A stretch of 64,000 nucleotides of DNA from Cognaticolwellia beringensis (GTDB lineage: Bacteria; Pseudomonadota; Gammaproteobacteria; Enterobacterales; Alteromonadaceae), in assembly GCF_002076895.1 (NCBI RefSeq), contig NZ_CP020465.1, positions 3,844,001 to 3,908,000 of the forward strand, read 5' to 3'. How positions within the stretch are numbered: the stretch's first letter is position 1; each line of letters begins with the position of its first letter. The translations under genes were made by a program, and so were the position numbers. Below, piece by piece: positions 36,369 through 45,993 of the stretch. A model generated the notes under the pieces. That model searched no databases. It saw only the letters and a list, made by a program, of their open reading frames with translations, and was not told the DNA's origin.

Positions 36369-37019
36369 ATGCCTACAGTTAAAAAAGTTTTTCCGCCCTT
36401 TGAATATCCCATAGCCTATTGTATCGCAGGCGTTGACGAAGTTGGACGAGGGCCCTTAGTGGGTGATGTTGTAACGGCGGCAGTTATATTAGATCCTGAC
36501 AATCCTATTGAAGGTTTGATGGACTCAAAAAAGCTTTCAGAAAAGAAGAGGCAGCATTTATCGGGAGAAATTAAGCAACGAGCTATCGCTTGGTCGATTG
36601 GCCGTGCCTCTCCTGAAGAAATTGATACCCTTAATATTCTTCATGCCACTATGTTGGCTATGCAACGCGCCGTGCAAGGTTTAAAAGTGAAACCTGACTA
36701 TGTCTTGGTTGATGGTAACCGTTGCCCTACATTTGCCCATGAAAGTGGTAATATTGCCAGTCAAAGTGTGGTAAAAGGTGATGCGCGTGTATCAGAAATT
36801 AGTGCGGCGTCGATTTTAGCTAAAGTCGTTAGAGATGATGAGATGGTCGCATTAGACAAGCTTTATCCCTATTATGGCTTTGCACAACACAAAGGTTACC
36901 CGACAAAAGCTCATCTTGAAAAAATCATCGAGCATGGTGTACTCGATTGTTATCGTCGAAGCTTTAAACCTGTCGCCAATGTACTCGCTAATGCAGCAAC
37001 GCATAATAAAAATAATTAG
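36369..37019 (+). CDS. rnhB: Ribonuclease HII
   Basis: RNase HII cuts RNA in DNA-RNA hybrids and starts removal of single ribonucleotides from DNA. The 216-residue product has the active-site motif [16 protein letters not shown] (Asp, Glu), the second Asp in [29 protein letters not shown] (further Asp) and [14 protein letters not shown]. The length is standard (E. coli 198, here with a slightly longer N-terminus). It lies 18 bp after lpxB and eight bases before dnaE, the conserved order. Confidence 0.97.
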   Translation: MPTVKKVFPPFEYPIAYCIAGVDEVGRGPLVGDVVTAAVILDPDNPIEGLMDSKKLSEKKRQHLSGEIKQRAIAWSIGRASPEEIDTLNILHATMLAMQRAVQGLKVKPDYVLVDGNRCPTFAHESGNIASQSVVKGDARVSEISAASILAKVVRDDEMVALDKLYPYYGFAQHKGYPTKAHLEKIIEHGVLDCYRRSFKPVANVLANAATHNKNN

Positions 37020-37027
37020 AGCACTAG

Positions 37028-40000
37028 ATGTCTGAATCTGAGTCAACACTAACCATCGCTGAATCCGATGTAATTCCAGCCCGAAGTGATCCGAAGTTTA
37101 TTCATTTAAGAATACACAGTGATTATTCAATGTCGGACGGTTTAAAGAAAGTTAAGCCGATTGTTGCCCGTGCTGCTGAATTGAATATGCCAGCCATGGC
37201 ATTAACTGACCAAACAAATTTATGTGGTCTAGTAAAATATTACCATGCCGCACATGGTGCAGGTTTAAAACCCATTATCGGCTGCGATTTCTGGGTTAAA
37301 AGTGAGGCACTTGAAGGTGAGTTGTCTCGCCTCGTTGTCTTAGCTAGCAGCAACATAGGGTATAAAAACTTAACAGAATTAATTTCTAAAGCGTATTTGC
37401 GCGGACATATTCAGGGCAAAGCGGTATTAGATAGAGATTGGTTAATTGAGCGTGCAGAAGGCTTAATTTTGCTATCGGGTGGCCGAGAAGGTGACGTAGG
37501 CAAAGCGCTGTTAAAAGGTAATCGAGAGTTTGTTGAAGAAATGCTCGCGTTTTATCTGCAATATTTTCCTAATTGTTATTACATTGAACTGATTAGAACC
37601 AACCGTAATGATGAAGAAAACTATATTCACCTTGCCGTTGAACTTGCCGCGAGTCATGACCTGCCTGTGGTTGCCACCAATGAGGTGATGTTTTTAAGTC
37701 CTAATGACTTTGATGCCCATGAAATTCGTGTCGCTATACATGACGGTTTTACCCTAGATGATAAACGCCGTCCGAAAAAATATTCTAAAGAACAATACCT
37801 ACGAACCGAAGAGGAAATGGTCGAGCTTTTTGCTGATATTCCCGAAGCGCTGGCTAACTCAGTAGAAATAGCAAAACGCTGTAATGTTACCGTACGTTTA
37901 GGGGAATATGTATTACCTGACTTTCCTACTGAAGGATTGTCGATTGAAGACTATTTAGTGAAAGTCTCAGAAGAAGGTTTACAGGAAAGGTTAGAGTTTT
38001 TATTTGATAAAGACGCTCCTGACTTTGCCGAGAAACGGAAACCTTATGATGAACGTTTGGCCATCGAGCTCAAAGTTGTCAATAATATGGGCTTCCCCGG
38101 TTACTTTTTGATCGTGATGGAATTCATTCAATGGAGTAAAGATAATAATATTCCTGTCGGTCCTGGTCGTGGTTCAGGGGCAGGTTCATTGGTTGCTTAT
38201 GCACAAAAAATTACCGATCTAGATCCCCTCGAGTATGATTTACTTTTTGAGCGATTTCTAAACCCTGAACGTGTCTCAATGCCTGATTTTGATATCGATT
38301 TTTGTATGGACAGACGCGATGAAGTTATTGATCACGTTGCTGAGTTGTATGGTCGTGACGCGGTATCTCAAATCATTACCTTTGGTACCATGGCCGCAAA
38401 AGCGGTAATTCGAGATGTTGGTCGAGTGCTCGGCCATCCATACGGTTTTGTTGATCGTATTTCAAAATTGATCCCACCAACACCGGGCATGACGTTAGCG
38501 AAAGCATTTGAAGAAGAGCCAAAGTTACCTGAGGTTTATGCGCAAGACAGTGACGTAAAAGATCTGATTGATATGTGCCGAATTTTAGAAGGTACAACTC
38601 GAAATGCCGGTAAACATGCGGGTGGTGTGGTTATTTCGCCGACCACGATCACCGATTTTGCGCCACTTTATTGTGACGAAGAAGGTAAAAATCCGGTAAC
38701 GCAATTTGATAAAAATGATGTTGAAGATGCCGGTTTAGTTAAATTTGATTTTCTTGGTTTACGTACTTTAACGATATTGCAGTGGGCCATTGAAATGGCG
38801 GACGCAAAACTGTTAAAACAGGGAAAAGAACCGATCAATTTAGCCGGTATTGATCTTGAAGATAAAGCCAGTTTTAAAGTCTTATTAAAATCGGAAACAA
38901 CCGCGGTTTTCCAACTTGAGTCTAGCGGTATGAAATCGCTGATTGCAAAACTAAAACCCGATTGCTTTGAAGATATCATTGCTTTGGTGGCGCTGTTTAG
39001 ACCTGGGCCTTTGCAATCAGGCATGGTTGATAACTTTATCGAACGTAAACATGGCCGTGAAGCGATTAGTTACCCAGATGAAACTTGGCAACATCTTGAC
39101 TTAAAACCAATTCTTGAACCGACTTACGGAATTATTCTTTATCAAGAACAGGTTATGCAAATTGCGCAGGTACTTGCCGGCTATTCATTAGGTGGCGCTG
39201 ATATGTTACGTCGTGCCATGGGTAAGAAAAAGCCAGAAGAAATGGCAAAACAGCGAGCGGGTTTTGAAGCCGGTGCGATAGGTCGTGGCGTTGATGGCGA
39301 GCTGGCGATGAAAATTTTTGATTTGGTTGAAAAGTTTGCGGGTTATGGTTTTAATAAATCGCATTCTGCCGCTTATGCCTTAGTGTCTTATCAAACTCTG
39401 TGGATGAAAACCCATTTCCCGGCGCCTTTTATGGCCGCGGTAATGTCAGCTGATATGGATAACACCGATAAAATCGTTACCTTAGTTGACGAGTGCAGCA
39501 ACATGGGACTTGATCTATTACCGCCGGATGTAAACCGGGGGCAATATAAATTCACAGTTAATGATGACGACCAAATTATTTATGGTATTGGCGCTGTAAA
39601 AGGTGTTGGTGAAGGCCCAATTGAAGCCATAATCGCTGCGCGGGAAAGTGACGGCGAGTTTATTGATTTATTTGATTTTTGCGCTCGGGTTGATTTGAAA
39701 AAGATCAACAAACGGGTGTTAGAAAAATTAATTAAATCGGGTGCAATGGATGCCCTTGGACCGAATGCTAAAGCCGGTCCTCATCGTGCGGCTTTATTTG
39801 AGTCTTTACCTGAGGCGTTAAAAGCAGCTGAACAACATGCTAAAGCGCAAGCTATAGGGCAAAATGATTTATTTGGCTTAATAAACGAAGAGCCTGAAGA
39901 TAATAGACAAGTCTATAAAGAGGTTGCTAAGTGGCCTGAACAACGATGGTTAGATGGCGAAAAAGAAACTTTAGGTTTATATTTAACGGGTCACCCTATA

Positions 40001-40582
40001 AATCGTTATTTAAATGAAATTAAACGTTATGCGACAGGACGTTTAGTTAGCTTACAACCAACAAATAAAGATAAAACTACCGTAGCGGTAGGTTTGGTTC
40101 TGGCTGTGCGGGTTTTAGTGAATAAACGCGGTCGTCGTTGGGCATTGGTAACATTAGATGACAAAAGCGCCCGGATGGATATTCGTTTATTCCCAGATGA
40201 CTACGATAGGTTCGCAGAATTGCTTATTTCTGATGCAATTTTAGTCTGTAGCGGACAGGTCAGCTTTGATGATTACTCTGGGGGTATTACAATGACCGCT
40301 CGAGACATAATGACCATTGCTGATGCACGTGAGAATTATGTCACGTCATTAGATTTACAAATCGATAAAAATCAGCTTTCGGGACGATTTATCGAGCAAT
40401 TTACACAGGTGCTCACACCTTATAAAGATGGTATTTGCCCAATTCGTGTTTTTTATCAAAGAGATGAAGCGAAAGGTATGCTAGAGTTAGGGGTACAGTG
40501 GCGCGTATCGCCAAGCGACATGCTATTATACGATTTGAAAACCCTATTGGGTGAAGAGCAAGTCGAGTTAAAATTTAAATAG
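37028..40582 (+). CDS. dnaE: DNA polymerase III alpha subunit DnaE
   Basis: DnaE is the replicative polymerase subunit. The 1184-residue product has an N-terminal PHP domain ([18 protein letters not shown] at about 27-44) and the C-family polymerase palm with the catalytic [16 protein letters not shown]. The fingers carry [22 protein letters not shown] sequence (GYGFNKSHS), a helix-hairpin-helix and beta-clamp binding region follows, and the C-terminus has an OB fold ([20 protein letters not shown]). The length is close to E. coli (1160). The PHP domain is shortened in metal motifs as usual in DnaE1. It lies eight bases after rnhB and 52 bp before accA. Confidence 0.98.
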   Translation: MSESESTLTIAESDVIPARSDPKFIHLRIHSDYSMSDGLKKVKPIVARAAELNMPAMALTDQTNLCGLVKYYHAAHGAGLKPIIGCDFWVKSEALEGELSRLVVLASSNIGYKNLTELISKAYLRGHIQGKAVLDRDWLIERAEGLILLSGGREGDVGKALLKGNREFVEEMLAFYLQYFPNCYYIELIRTNRNDEENYIHLAVELAASHDLPVVATNEVMFLSPNDFDAHEIRVAIHDGFTLDDKRRPKKYSKEQYLRTEEEMVELFADIPEALANSVEIAKRCNVTVRLGEYVLPDFPTEGLSIEDYLVKVSEEGLQERLEFLFDKDAPDFAEKRKPYDERLAIELKVVNNMGFPGYFLIVMEFIQWSKDNNIPVGPGRGSGAGSLVAYAQKITDLDPLEYDLLFERFLNPERVSMPDFDIDFCMDRRDEVIDHVAELYGRDAVSQIITFGTMAAKAVIRDVGRVLGHPYGFVDRISKLIPPTPGMTLAKAFEEEPKLPEVYAQDSDVKDLIDMCRILEGTTRNAGKHAGGVVISPTTITDFAPLYCDEEGKNPVTQFDKNDVEDAGLVKFDFLGLRTLTILQWAIEMADAKLLKQGKEPINLAGIDLEDKASFKVLLKSETTAVFQLESSGMKSLIAKLKPDCFEDIIALVALFRPGPLQSGMVDNFIERKHGREAISYPDETWQHLDLKPILEPTYGIILYQEQVMQIAQVLAGYSLGGADMLRRAMGKKKPEEMAKQRAGFEAGAIGRGVDGELAMKIFDLVEKFAGYGFNKSHSAAYALVSYQTLWMKTHFPAPFMAAVMSADMDNTDKIVTLVDECSNMGLDLLPPDVNRGQYKFTVNDDDQIIYGIGAVKGVGEGPIEAIIAARESDGEFIDLFDFCARVDLKKINKRVLEKLIKSGAMDALGPNAKAGPHRAALFESLPEALKAAEQHAKAQAIGQNDLFGLINEEPEDNRQVYKEVAKWPEQRWLDGEKETLGLYLTGHPINRYLNEIKRYATGRLVSLQPTNKDKTTVAVGLVLAVRVLVNKRGRRWALVTLDDKSARMDIRLFPDDYDRFAELLISDAILVCSGQVSFDDYSGGITMTARDIMTIADARENYVTSLDLQIDKNQLSGRFIEQFTQVLTPYKDGICPIRVFYQRDEAKGMLELGVQWRVSPSDMLLYDLKTLLGEEQVELKFK

Positions 40583-40634
40583 GTAGCGTTCTTTAATAAC
40601 GGTACTCAAAGACAACATAGGTAATAATAATCAT

Positions 40635-41591
40635 ATGTCATTAAATTTTTTAGATTTTGAGCTTCCAATTGCGGAACTTGAAGCAAAAATTGAAGAATTG
40701 CAGTTGGTCAACAATGGCCAAGAACTCGATCTTGATTTAGAAGATCAGATTTCTCAGCTGCGAGAGAAAAATAACGAGCGAACAAAAAAGATTTTTTCTA
40801 GCTTAGATCCTTGGCAAACAGCACGAGTTGCGCGTCATCCGCAGCGTCCATATACCCTAGATTATTTGCCACGTATTTTTACTGAGTTCGATGAACTTGC
40901 TGGTGATAGAGCTTATGCCGACGACAAAGCTATTGTTGGTGGTACTGCGCGTTTAGATGGACGACCTGTGATGGTCATCGGTCACCAAAAGGGTCGTTCT
41001 ACTAACGAAAAAGTAAAACGTAATTTTGGTATGCCTCGTCCTGAAGGTTACCGTAAAGCCTTACGTTTAATGAGAATGGCAGAGCGTTTTAAAATGCCCA
41101 TTATCACTTTTATTGATACTCCAGGTGCCTATCCGGGTATTGGCGCTGAAGAACGTGGCCAAAGTGAGGCCATAGCTATGAACTTAAAAGTGATGTCACG
41201 ATTGAATGTGCCAATCATTTGTACCGTTATCGGTGAAGGTGGTTCTGGTGGTGCACTTGCCATAGGCGTTGGTGATAAAGTTAACATGCTTGAGTATTCA
41301 ACTTATTCTGTTATTTCTCCTGAGGGCTGCGCTTCTATTTTATGGAAGACTGCTGAGAAAGCACCTACAGCAGCAGAAGCTATGGGTATTACAGCGAAAC
41401 GTATCAAAGAACTAGGTCTTATCGATAGTATCGTTGAAGAACCCTTAGGTGGTGCTCATCGCGATATGGATCAAATGGCCGCTTTTCTTAAGCAAGCTTT
41501 AAAATCTGATCTTGCGGACCTAGATAAATTGTCTAGTGAAGAGCTAATTGAAAGTCGTTATGACAAGTTAATGTCGTTCGGTTATTGTTAA
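40635..41591 (+). CDS. accA: Acetyl-CoA carboxylase carboxyltransferase subunit alpha
   Basis: AccA and AccD form the carboxyltransferase that makes malonyl-CoA for fatty acid synthesis. The 318-residue product starts with [20 protein letters not shown] and contains [21 protein letters not shown], the core [41 protein letters not shown] and [15 protein letters not shown]. The length is standard (E. coli 319). It lies after dnaE, as in E. coli, and is followed by a clear terminator. Confidence 0.98.
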   Translation: MSLNFLDFELPIAELEAKIEELQLVNNGQELDLDLEDQISQLREKNNERTKKIFSSLDPWQTARVARHPQRPYTLDYLPRIFTEFDELAGDRAYADDKAIVGGTARLDGRPVMVIGHQKGRSTNEKVKRNFGMPRPEGYRKALRLMRMAERFKMPIITFIDTPGAYPGIGAEERGQSEAIAMNLKVMSRLNVPIICTVIGEGGSGGALAIGVGDKVNMLEYSTYSVISPEGCASILWKTAEKAPTAAEAMGITAKRIKELGLIDSIVEEPLGGAHRDMDQMAAFLKQALKSDLADLDKLSSEELIESRYDKLMSFGYC

Positions 41592-41600
41592 GTTCAACAT

Positions 41601-41626
41601 AAGCGACCTCAACAGGTCGCTTTTTA
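41601..41626 (+). terminator. Rho-independent terminator of the dnaE-accA unit
   Basis: A nine-base-pair stem (AAGCGACCT with AGGTCGCTT) with a four-base loop is followed by a T-run, ten bases after the accA stop. Confidence 0.9.
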
Positions 41627-41683
41627 TTGTCTTTACTAAAATAATCCTCGCAACAACACTTTTACCTACTATTTATTAAATCT

Positions 41684-43060
41684 GTGAATATAATTGAATC
41701 AGCGCTGGTGCAGTTTTTTAAAAGCACACCAGACAAACCTATTATTATTGCTTATAGCGGCGGTGTAGATTCACAAGTGCTATTGGTGGCATTGGCGAAA
41801 TTAAAACAACAGGGACAACTTCCTAACCCTGTTGTTGTTTGTCATGTTAATCATGGTTTAAGCCCTCATGCCGACACTTGGCAAGTTTTTGCTCAACAAC
41901 AATGTGATAGCTTTGATCTACCTTTGCTCACCCAGAAACTTCATTTAAAGAAACAAGCGCAACAAAGCTTAGAAGCAATGGCACGTGATGCACGTTATCA
42001 AGTGCTAATTAAAGCCAGTACGGAGCCGGCAATCATTGTTACTGGCCATCATCTTAATGACCAAGCTGAAACATTTCTATTAGCATTAAAGCGCGGAGCA
42101 GGGGTTAAAGGTTTATCAGCAATGCTGGTAAGTTCGGCATTAGCACAGCACACATTAGCTCGCCCGCTGTTAGCCGTTTCACGTGACGATATAGTTGACT
42201 ACGCAAATCAACAAAAGCTAAGCTGGATTGAAGATGAGTCTAATACTGATGAGCACTATGATCGAAACTTTTTACGTCATCAGATTTTACCTACACTAAA
42301 TGAACGTTGGCCAAGTATCAATAAGACCATTGCGCGCAGTGCAGAGCATTGCTTTGAAGCGCAACAATTACTTGATGAGTTAGCCCAAGACGATTTAGCT
42401 GAATGTCAGCTTTCAACTTTTAAGCTTTCGGTTCCTCATTTATATAAGCTGAGCGAATCACGCCTTAAAAATCTTATACGCTATTTTTTATCTGGTCATA
42501 ATTTTTTAATGCCCACTCGTCAGCAGTTAGCACAAATATGCCAACAACTTAATGCTGATGCAGATAAGTCGCCTGTTATTCAACTCGCTAATTGTTGTTT
42601 TAGACGTTTTAGGGATGGCTTGTATTTAACCCCTATTTATCAGGATATTACGTTATGGCAACAAAGCGTAGATTTGAGTTGCGTACCTGATAAAAGCCGG
42701 TTAAATGTTCAGCTTCCAGAACAGTTGGGCGTATTAAGTTTTTCAATAAATTCAGAGCAAGTTACAACAAAAAGTCATTGGCAAACGGCAATAAAACAGC
42801 CTGCAACTAACCAATTGGTCAGCGTTAGATTTTCTCACGATAATCCTACATGTTTACCGCAATACCGGCAGCGTTCACGCGCTTTAAAAAAGGTTTTACA
42901 AGAGCTATCTATTCCACCTTGGCAGCGAAAAAGGTTACCGTTTATATATTATGATAATGAATTAGTTGCCGTTGTAGGTCACTTTGTTTGTCAAGCTTTC
43001 TTAGCCGATAGACCTGATTTGGCGTTGATTGTTTCCTGGGACAGTGAACCGTCTTTTTAA
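41684..43060 (+). CDS. tilS: tRNA(Ile)-lysidine synthetase TilS
   Basis: TilS attaches lysine to C34 of the minor tRNA-Ile so that it reads AUA codons. The 458-residue product has the N-type ATPase P-loop IIAYSGGVDSQVLLVAL at about 21-37, CHVNHGLSPHADTW, GHHLNDQAETFLLALKRGAGVKGLSAM and DESNTDEHYDRNFLRHQILP. A TilS substrate-binding domain and the C-terminal domain (RALKKVLQELSIPPWQRKRLPFIYY) complete it. It starts at GTG without a strong ribosome site. The length agrees with the family (E. coli 432). It stands alone after the accA terminator. Confidence 0.96.
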   Translation: MNIIESALVQFFKSTPDKPIIIAYSGGVDSQVLLVALAKLKQQGQLPNPVVVCHVNHGLSPHADTWQVFAQQQCDSFDLPLLTQKLHLKKQAQQSLEAMARDARYQVLIKASTEPAIIVTGHHLNDQAETFLLALKRGAGVKGLSAMLVSSALAQHTLARPLLAVSRDDIVDYANQQKLSWIEDESNTDEHYDRNFLRHQILPTLNERWPSINKTIARSAEHCFEAQQLLDELAQDDLAECQLSTFKLSVPHLYKLSESRLKNLIRYFLSGHNFLMPTRQQLAQICQQLNADADKSPVIQLANCCFRRFRDGLYLTPIYQDITLWQQSVDLSCVPDKSRLNVQLPEQLGVLSFSINSEQVTTKSHWQTAIKQPATNQLVSVRFSHDNPTCLPQYRQRSRALKKVLQELSIPPWQRKRLPFIYYDNELVAVVGHFVCQAFLADRPDLALIVSWDSEPSF

Positions 43061-43167
43061 AGTAACCATACAACGAATATACTAGACAGTAACCACATTT
43101 AAGTGGTAAAAATCTTGCACGACACGTTAGCGTGATCATCAGTACAACAACTCAAATAAGAAAAATT

Positions 43168-44391
43168 ATGACAACAGAAAATTATTCACTTTTTAGTAAG
43201 CTAAAATCTATTAACATCGTAAATCAAATCATCATTGCAATTGTTTTGGGGATTTTTATAGCACTTATCTCCCCTGATATAGCAATGTCATTCTCCATAT
43301 TGGGCAGCTTATTTGTCAATGCATTGAAAGCGGTAGCCCCTATTTTGGTCTTAGTTTTAGTTGCCTCGTCTATTGCGAACCAAAAGCCGAATAGCGAAGC
43401 CAACTTAAAGCCTATTGTAGGGCTGTATTTAATTGGTACCATAAGTGCTGCATTAGTCGCAGTTGCGTTAAGTTTTATGTTCCCTGTGCAATTAACCCTA
43501 GATATTGTTGGCGCTAGTGCTAACCCCCCGCAAGGCTTGGGAGAAGTATTAACAACGTTGGCATTCAAAATTGTTGATAACCCTTTTAACGCCGTTATTA
43601 CCGGAAACTTTATTGGTATTTTAGCTTGGGGCTTAGGTTTAGGTTTTGCGTTGAAAAAGGGTAGTGAGTCAACAAAAGTCATGGTTCATGATTTTGCCGA
43701 AGCTATTTCCAGCGTGGTCAAATTAGTTATTCGTTTCGCGCCATTAGGTATTATGGGCTTAGTTGCGAATACGGTAGCGACAACCGGCTTTGAGACCTTA
43801 GGTGAGTTTAGTCATTTAGTGTTAGTATTATTAGGCTCAATGCTTATTATTGCCCTGATAATTAATCCGTTAATCGTGTATTTCATTATGCGGAAAAATC
43901 CGTATCCATTAGTATTAACCTGTTTAAAAGAGTCGGGAATTACCGCTTTCTTTACCCGTAGTTCAGCCGCAAATATTCCAGTAAATATGGAACTCTGTGA
44001 AAAGCTTGATTTACATGAAGATACTTATTCGGTTTCTATCCCTTTAGGTGCCACCATCAATATGGCTGGCGCTGCTATTACTATTACTGTTTTAACACTT
44101 GCAGCGGCTAACACTTTAAATATTGAAGTTGATTTTGCTACCGCTATTTTACTGAGTGTTATTGCAGCCGTGTCAGCCTGTGGGGCTTCAGGTGTAGCTG
44201 GTGGTTCATTATTACTTATTCCATTAGCTTGTGGCTTGTTTGGTATTAATACTGACATTGCCATGCAAGTAGTCGCAATAGGATTTATTATTGGTGTAAT
44301 TCAAGACTCAGCAGAAACGGCATTAAATAGCTCGACTGATGTTGTTTTTACTGCCGCGGCGTCACACCATATCACTAAAAACCTAGATTAA
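43168..44391 (+). CDS. sstT: Serine/threonine:sodium symporter SstT
   Basis: SstT imports serine and threonine with Na+ across the inner membrane (DAACS family). The start at 43168 gives [12 protein letters not shown], which fits the family. The longer frame from 43132 adds 12 residues without support. The 407-residue product has about eight to nine helices and the hairpin signatures [67 protein letters not shown] and [23 protein letters not shown]. It is closely similar to E. coli SstT along its length. It stands alone, with an imperfect terminator-like hairpin after the stop. Confidence 0.97.
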   Translation: MTTENYSLFSKLKSINIVNQIIIAIVLGIFIALISPDIAMSFSILGSLFVNALKAVAPILVLVLVASSIANQKPNSEANLKPIVGLYLIGTISAALVAVALSFMFPVQLTLDIVGASANPPQGLGEVLTTLAFKIVDNPFNAVITGNFIGILAWGLGLGFALKKGSESTKVMVHDFAEAISSVVKLVIRFAPLGIMGLVANTVATTGFETLGEFSHLVLVLLGSMLIIALIINPLIVYFIMRKNPYPLVLTCLKESGITAFFTRSSAANIPVNMELCEKLDLHEDTYSVSIPLGATINMAGAAITITVLTLAAANTLNIEVDFATAILLSVIAAVSACGASGVAGGSLLLIPLACGLFGINTDIAMQVVAIGFIIGVIQDSAETALNSSTDVVFTAAASHHITKNLD

Positions 44392-44403
44392 ATCCTACTT
44401 AGA

Positions 44404-44439
44404 AGCTTTGCTACTTTTTCGTTTTAAAGTAGCAAAGCT
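44404..44439 (+). terminator. Perfect hairpin downstream of sstT
   Basis: A 14-bp perfect stem (AGCTTTGCTACTTT with AAAGTAGCAAAGCT) with an eight-base loop begins 12 bases after the sstT stop. No good T-run follows, so it may protect the mRNA 3' end rather than end transcription. Confidence 0.6.
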
Positions 44440-44611
44440 AGAGTATCCCTTTAAAAAATGTTAAAAATTTCTTTAAACCCCTTCACTAGATAAATAGCCA
44501 TAGGCATTAATTCCCCCCGCGTTCATAATCTGCACTTTTTAAATCGGTAAATTAGAAGCAGTTAATTAATCAACTTGGTATAATAGCGCAAAAATTTAGG
44601 GAGAACCTTTT

Positions 44612-45181
44612 ATGCCAACAGAAAATGCTTTGAAAGCACGCAGTAATAATAGCTGTGAATTATGTACTTCACCTGCCAATTTATCGGTATTTCCTGTCCC
44701 ACCCACAAGTGACTTAAGTGCTCAACAAAGTATTTATTTGTGTGATACATGTTTAGGGCAGGTTGAAGGCAATGCAGAGCTTGATATTAATCATATGCGC
44801 TGTTTAACTGACGCTATGTGGAACCAAGAGCCAGCTGTACAAGTCATGGCTTATCGTATGTTGCATAAATTGTCAGCTGAAAGCTGGGCGCAAGATGCCT
44901 TAGATATGATTTATTTAGAAGATGCTGTTAAAACTTGGGCTGAGCAGGGAATAGCAGCCGCAGAGCGAGAAGGGCCAACTCGCGATAGCAATGGCGCTGA
45001 TTTACAAGATGGCGATAATGTCACCTTGATTAAAGATCTAAAAGTTAAAGGCGCTAACTTTACGGCTAAGCAAGGGACAATGGTCCGCGGAATCAGCTTA
45101 ACGGATAACCCAGAGCATATTGAAGGTAAAGTGAATGGCACGCGTATCGTGCTAGTTGCAAGCTATTTAAAGAAAGCGTAA
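44612..45181 (+). CDS. PhnA/YjdM-type zinc-ribbon protein
   Basis: The 189-residue product belongs to the PhnA-domain family (YjdM type). An N-terminal zinc ribbon has the pairs CELC (about residue 15) and CDTC (about 45). The conserved C-terminal domain has DSNGADLQDGDNVTLIKDLKVKGA, KQGTMVRGISLTDNPEHIEGKVNG and IVLVASYLKKA. Despite the name, family members are not generally phosphonate hydrolases and their role is unknown. Between the two lies a segment of about 70 residues that is typical of longer family members. It is alone, with a good ribosome site (GGGAGAACC) and a terminator downstream. Confidence 0.88.
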   Translation: MPTENALKARSNNSCELCTSPANLSVFPVPPTSDLSAQQSIYLCDTCLGQVEGNAELDINHMRCLTDAMWNQEPAVQVMAYRMLHKLSAESWAQDALDMIYLEDAVKTWAEQGIAAAEREGPTRDSNGADLQDGDNVTLIKDLKVKGANFTAKQGTMVRGISLTDNPEHIEGKVNGTRIVLVASYLKKA

Positions 45182-45241
45182 GCCATTAATAATGAAAGAA
45201 TTTGAGGGCTAGTCTTTAAAAATCTAGATAACTCAAATCTT

Positions 45242-45283
45242 AAAAAAGCACTATCAGCGCTATCGTTGACTAGTGCTTTTTTT
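45242..45283 (+). terminator. Rho-independent terminator of the phnA-like gene
   Basis: A 12-bp stem (AAAAAAGCACTA with TAGTGCTTTTTT) with a 17-base loop ends in a T-run, about 60 bases after the stop. Confidence 0.82.
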
Positions 45284-45337
45284 GTTTATGGCTTTTGTTT
45301 ATGGCATATCAATCATCAATAAAGCACCAACTATGGG

Positions 45338-45802
45338 TTATAGCCAGCGTCGAACACTGTTTTTATAGTGAGCGTAATCTTGGCCAAAAAGTTTGGTTAG
45401 CATACGCTCTTCTGGTGTAATTTGATATTTGCCTATATACCAAATAAAAAGTCCACAAATAAGAAAAGTTAAAAGATTTTCAAGATAACAAGCATAAGCC
45501 AGTAATGCTAAAAGCATCGCCAAATACATTGGGTTTCTAGAATAGTGATATATCCCGCTATCAACCACCTGAGATGAGGTCTCGGGTTTACTCGGGTTGA
45601 CCGTTGTTTGATGTTTTCGAAAGCTATAAATGGCAAGAAAGCCGATTAATATCGCAATAATCACTAATAGCGTTACCAATATTGAGTTGATTTTTGGGTT
45701 AATAATATCGCTGTAGTTTAACGTCGGTAAAAAGCGTTGTATTAGTGTCATTAATATCATGGCAATGACTACTTGCACAATAGGGATAACTTTTAGCTCC
45801 AT
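45338..45802 (-). CDS. Isoprenylcysteine carboxyl methyltransferase-like membrane protein
   Basis: The 154-residue product has four membrane helices and the ICMT/PEMT-type C-terminal motifs SGIYHYSRNPMYLAMLL, a hydrophobic segment, then PEERMLTKLFGQDYAHYKNSVRRW. In this family these residues bind S-adenosylmethionine. The bacterial substrates are unknown, probably a lipid or small isoprenoid. The start at 45802 is preferred because AAGGA lies six bases before it. The ATG two codons upstream (45808) abuts the ribosome site. It is downstream of the DUF885 gene on the same strand but separated by that gene's terminator, so it is likely transcribed on its own. Confidence 0.85.
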   Translation of the reverse strand: MELKVIPIVQVVIAMILMTLIQRFLPTLNYSDIINPKINSILVTLLVIIAILIGFLAIYSFRKHQTTVNPSKPETSSQVVDSGIYHYSRNPMYLAMLLALLAYACYLENLLTFLICGLFIWYIGKYQITPEERMLTKLFGQDYAHYKNSVRRWL

Positions 45803-45870
45803 TCTCATTCCTTGTCGGGTTTTAAAGCCTTGGCTGACTATAATGCTCCGATGAAGCTTTATTTGAAAGC

Positions 45871-45897
45871 AGATAAAATAAAAAACGCCAAAGGCGT
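45871..45897 (-). terminator. Rho-independent terminator of the DUF885 gene
   Basis: On the minus strand ACGCC and GGCGT pair around TTT and are followed by TTTTTATTTTATC. It lies about 100 bases past the stop at 45994. A second small hairpin (GACGTT with AACGTC, 45906-45920) precedes it. Confidence 0.8.
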
Positions 45898-45993
45898 ATG
45901 CATTTGACGTTTGTAACGTCTTTTATATTTTACACAATATCACGTTAGCTGATGATAAAACAAACTAATAATAGTACTTACTGTTGGATAGTT

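Noticed and set aside
38668..39024. Minus-strand 118-codon frame inside dnaE
   Set aside because: Antisense to a conserved, intact polymerase domain; a reading-frame shadow.
43224..43682. Minus-strand 152-codon frame inside sstT
   Set aside because: Antisense to a conserved transporter. Hydrophobic sense codons often leave the opposite frame open.
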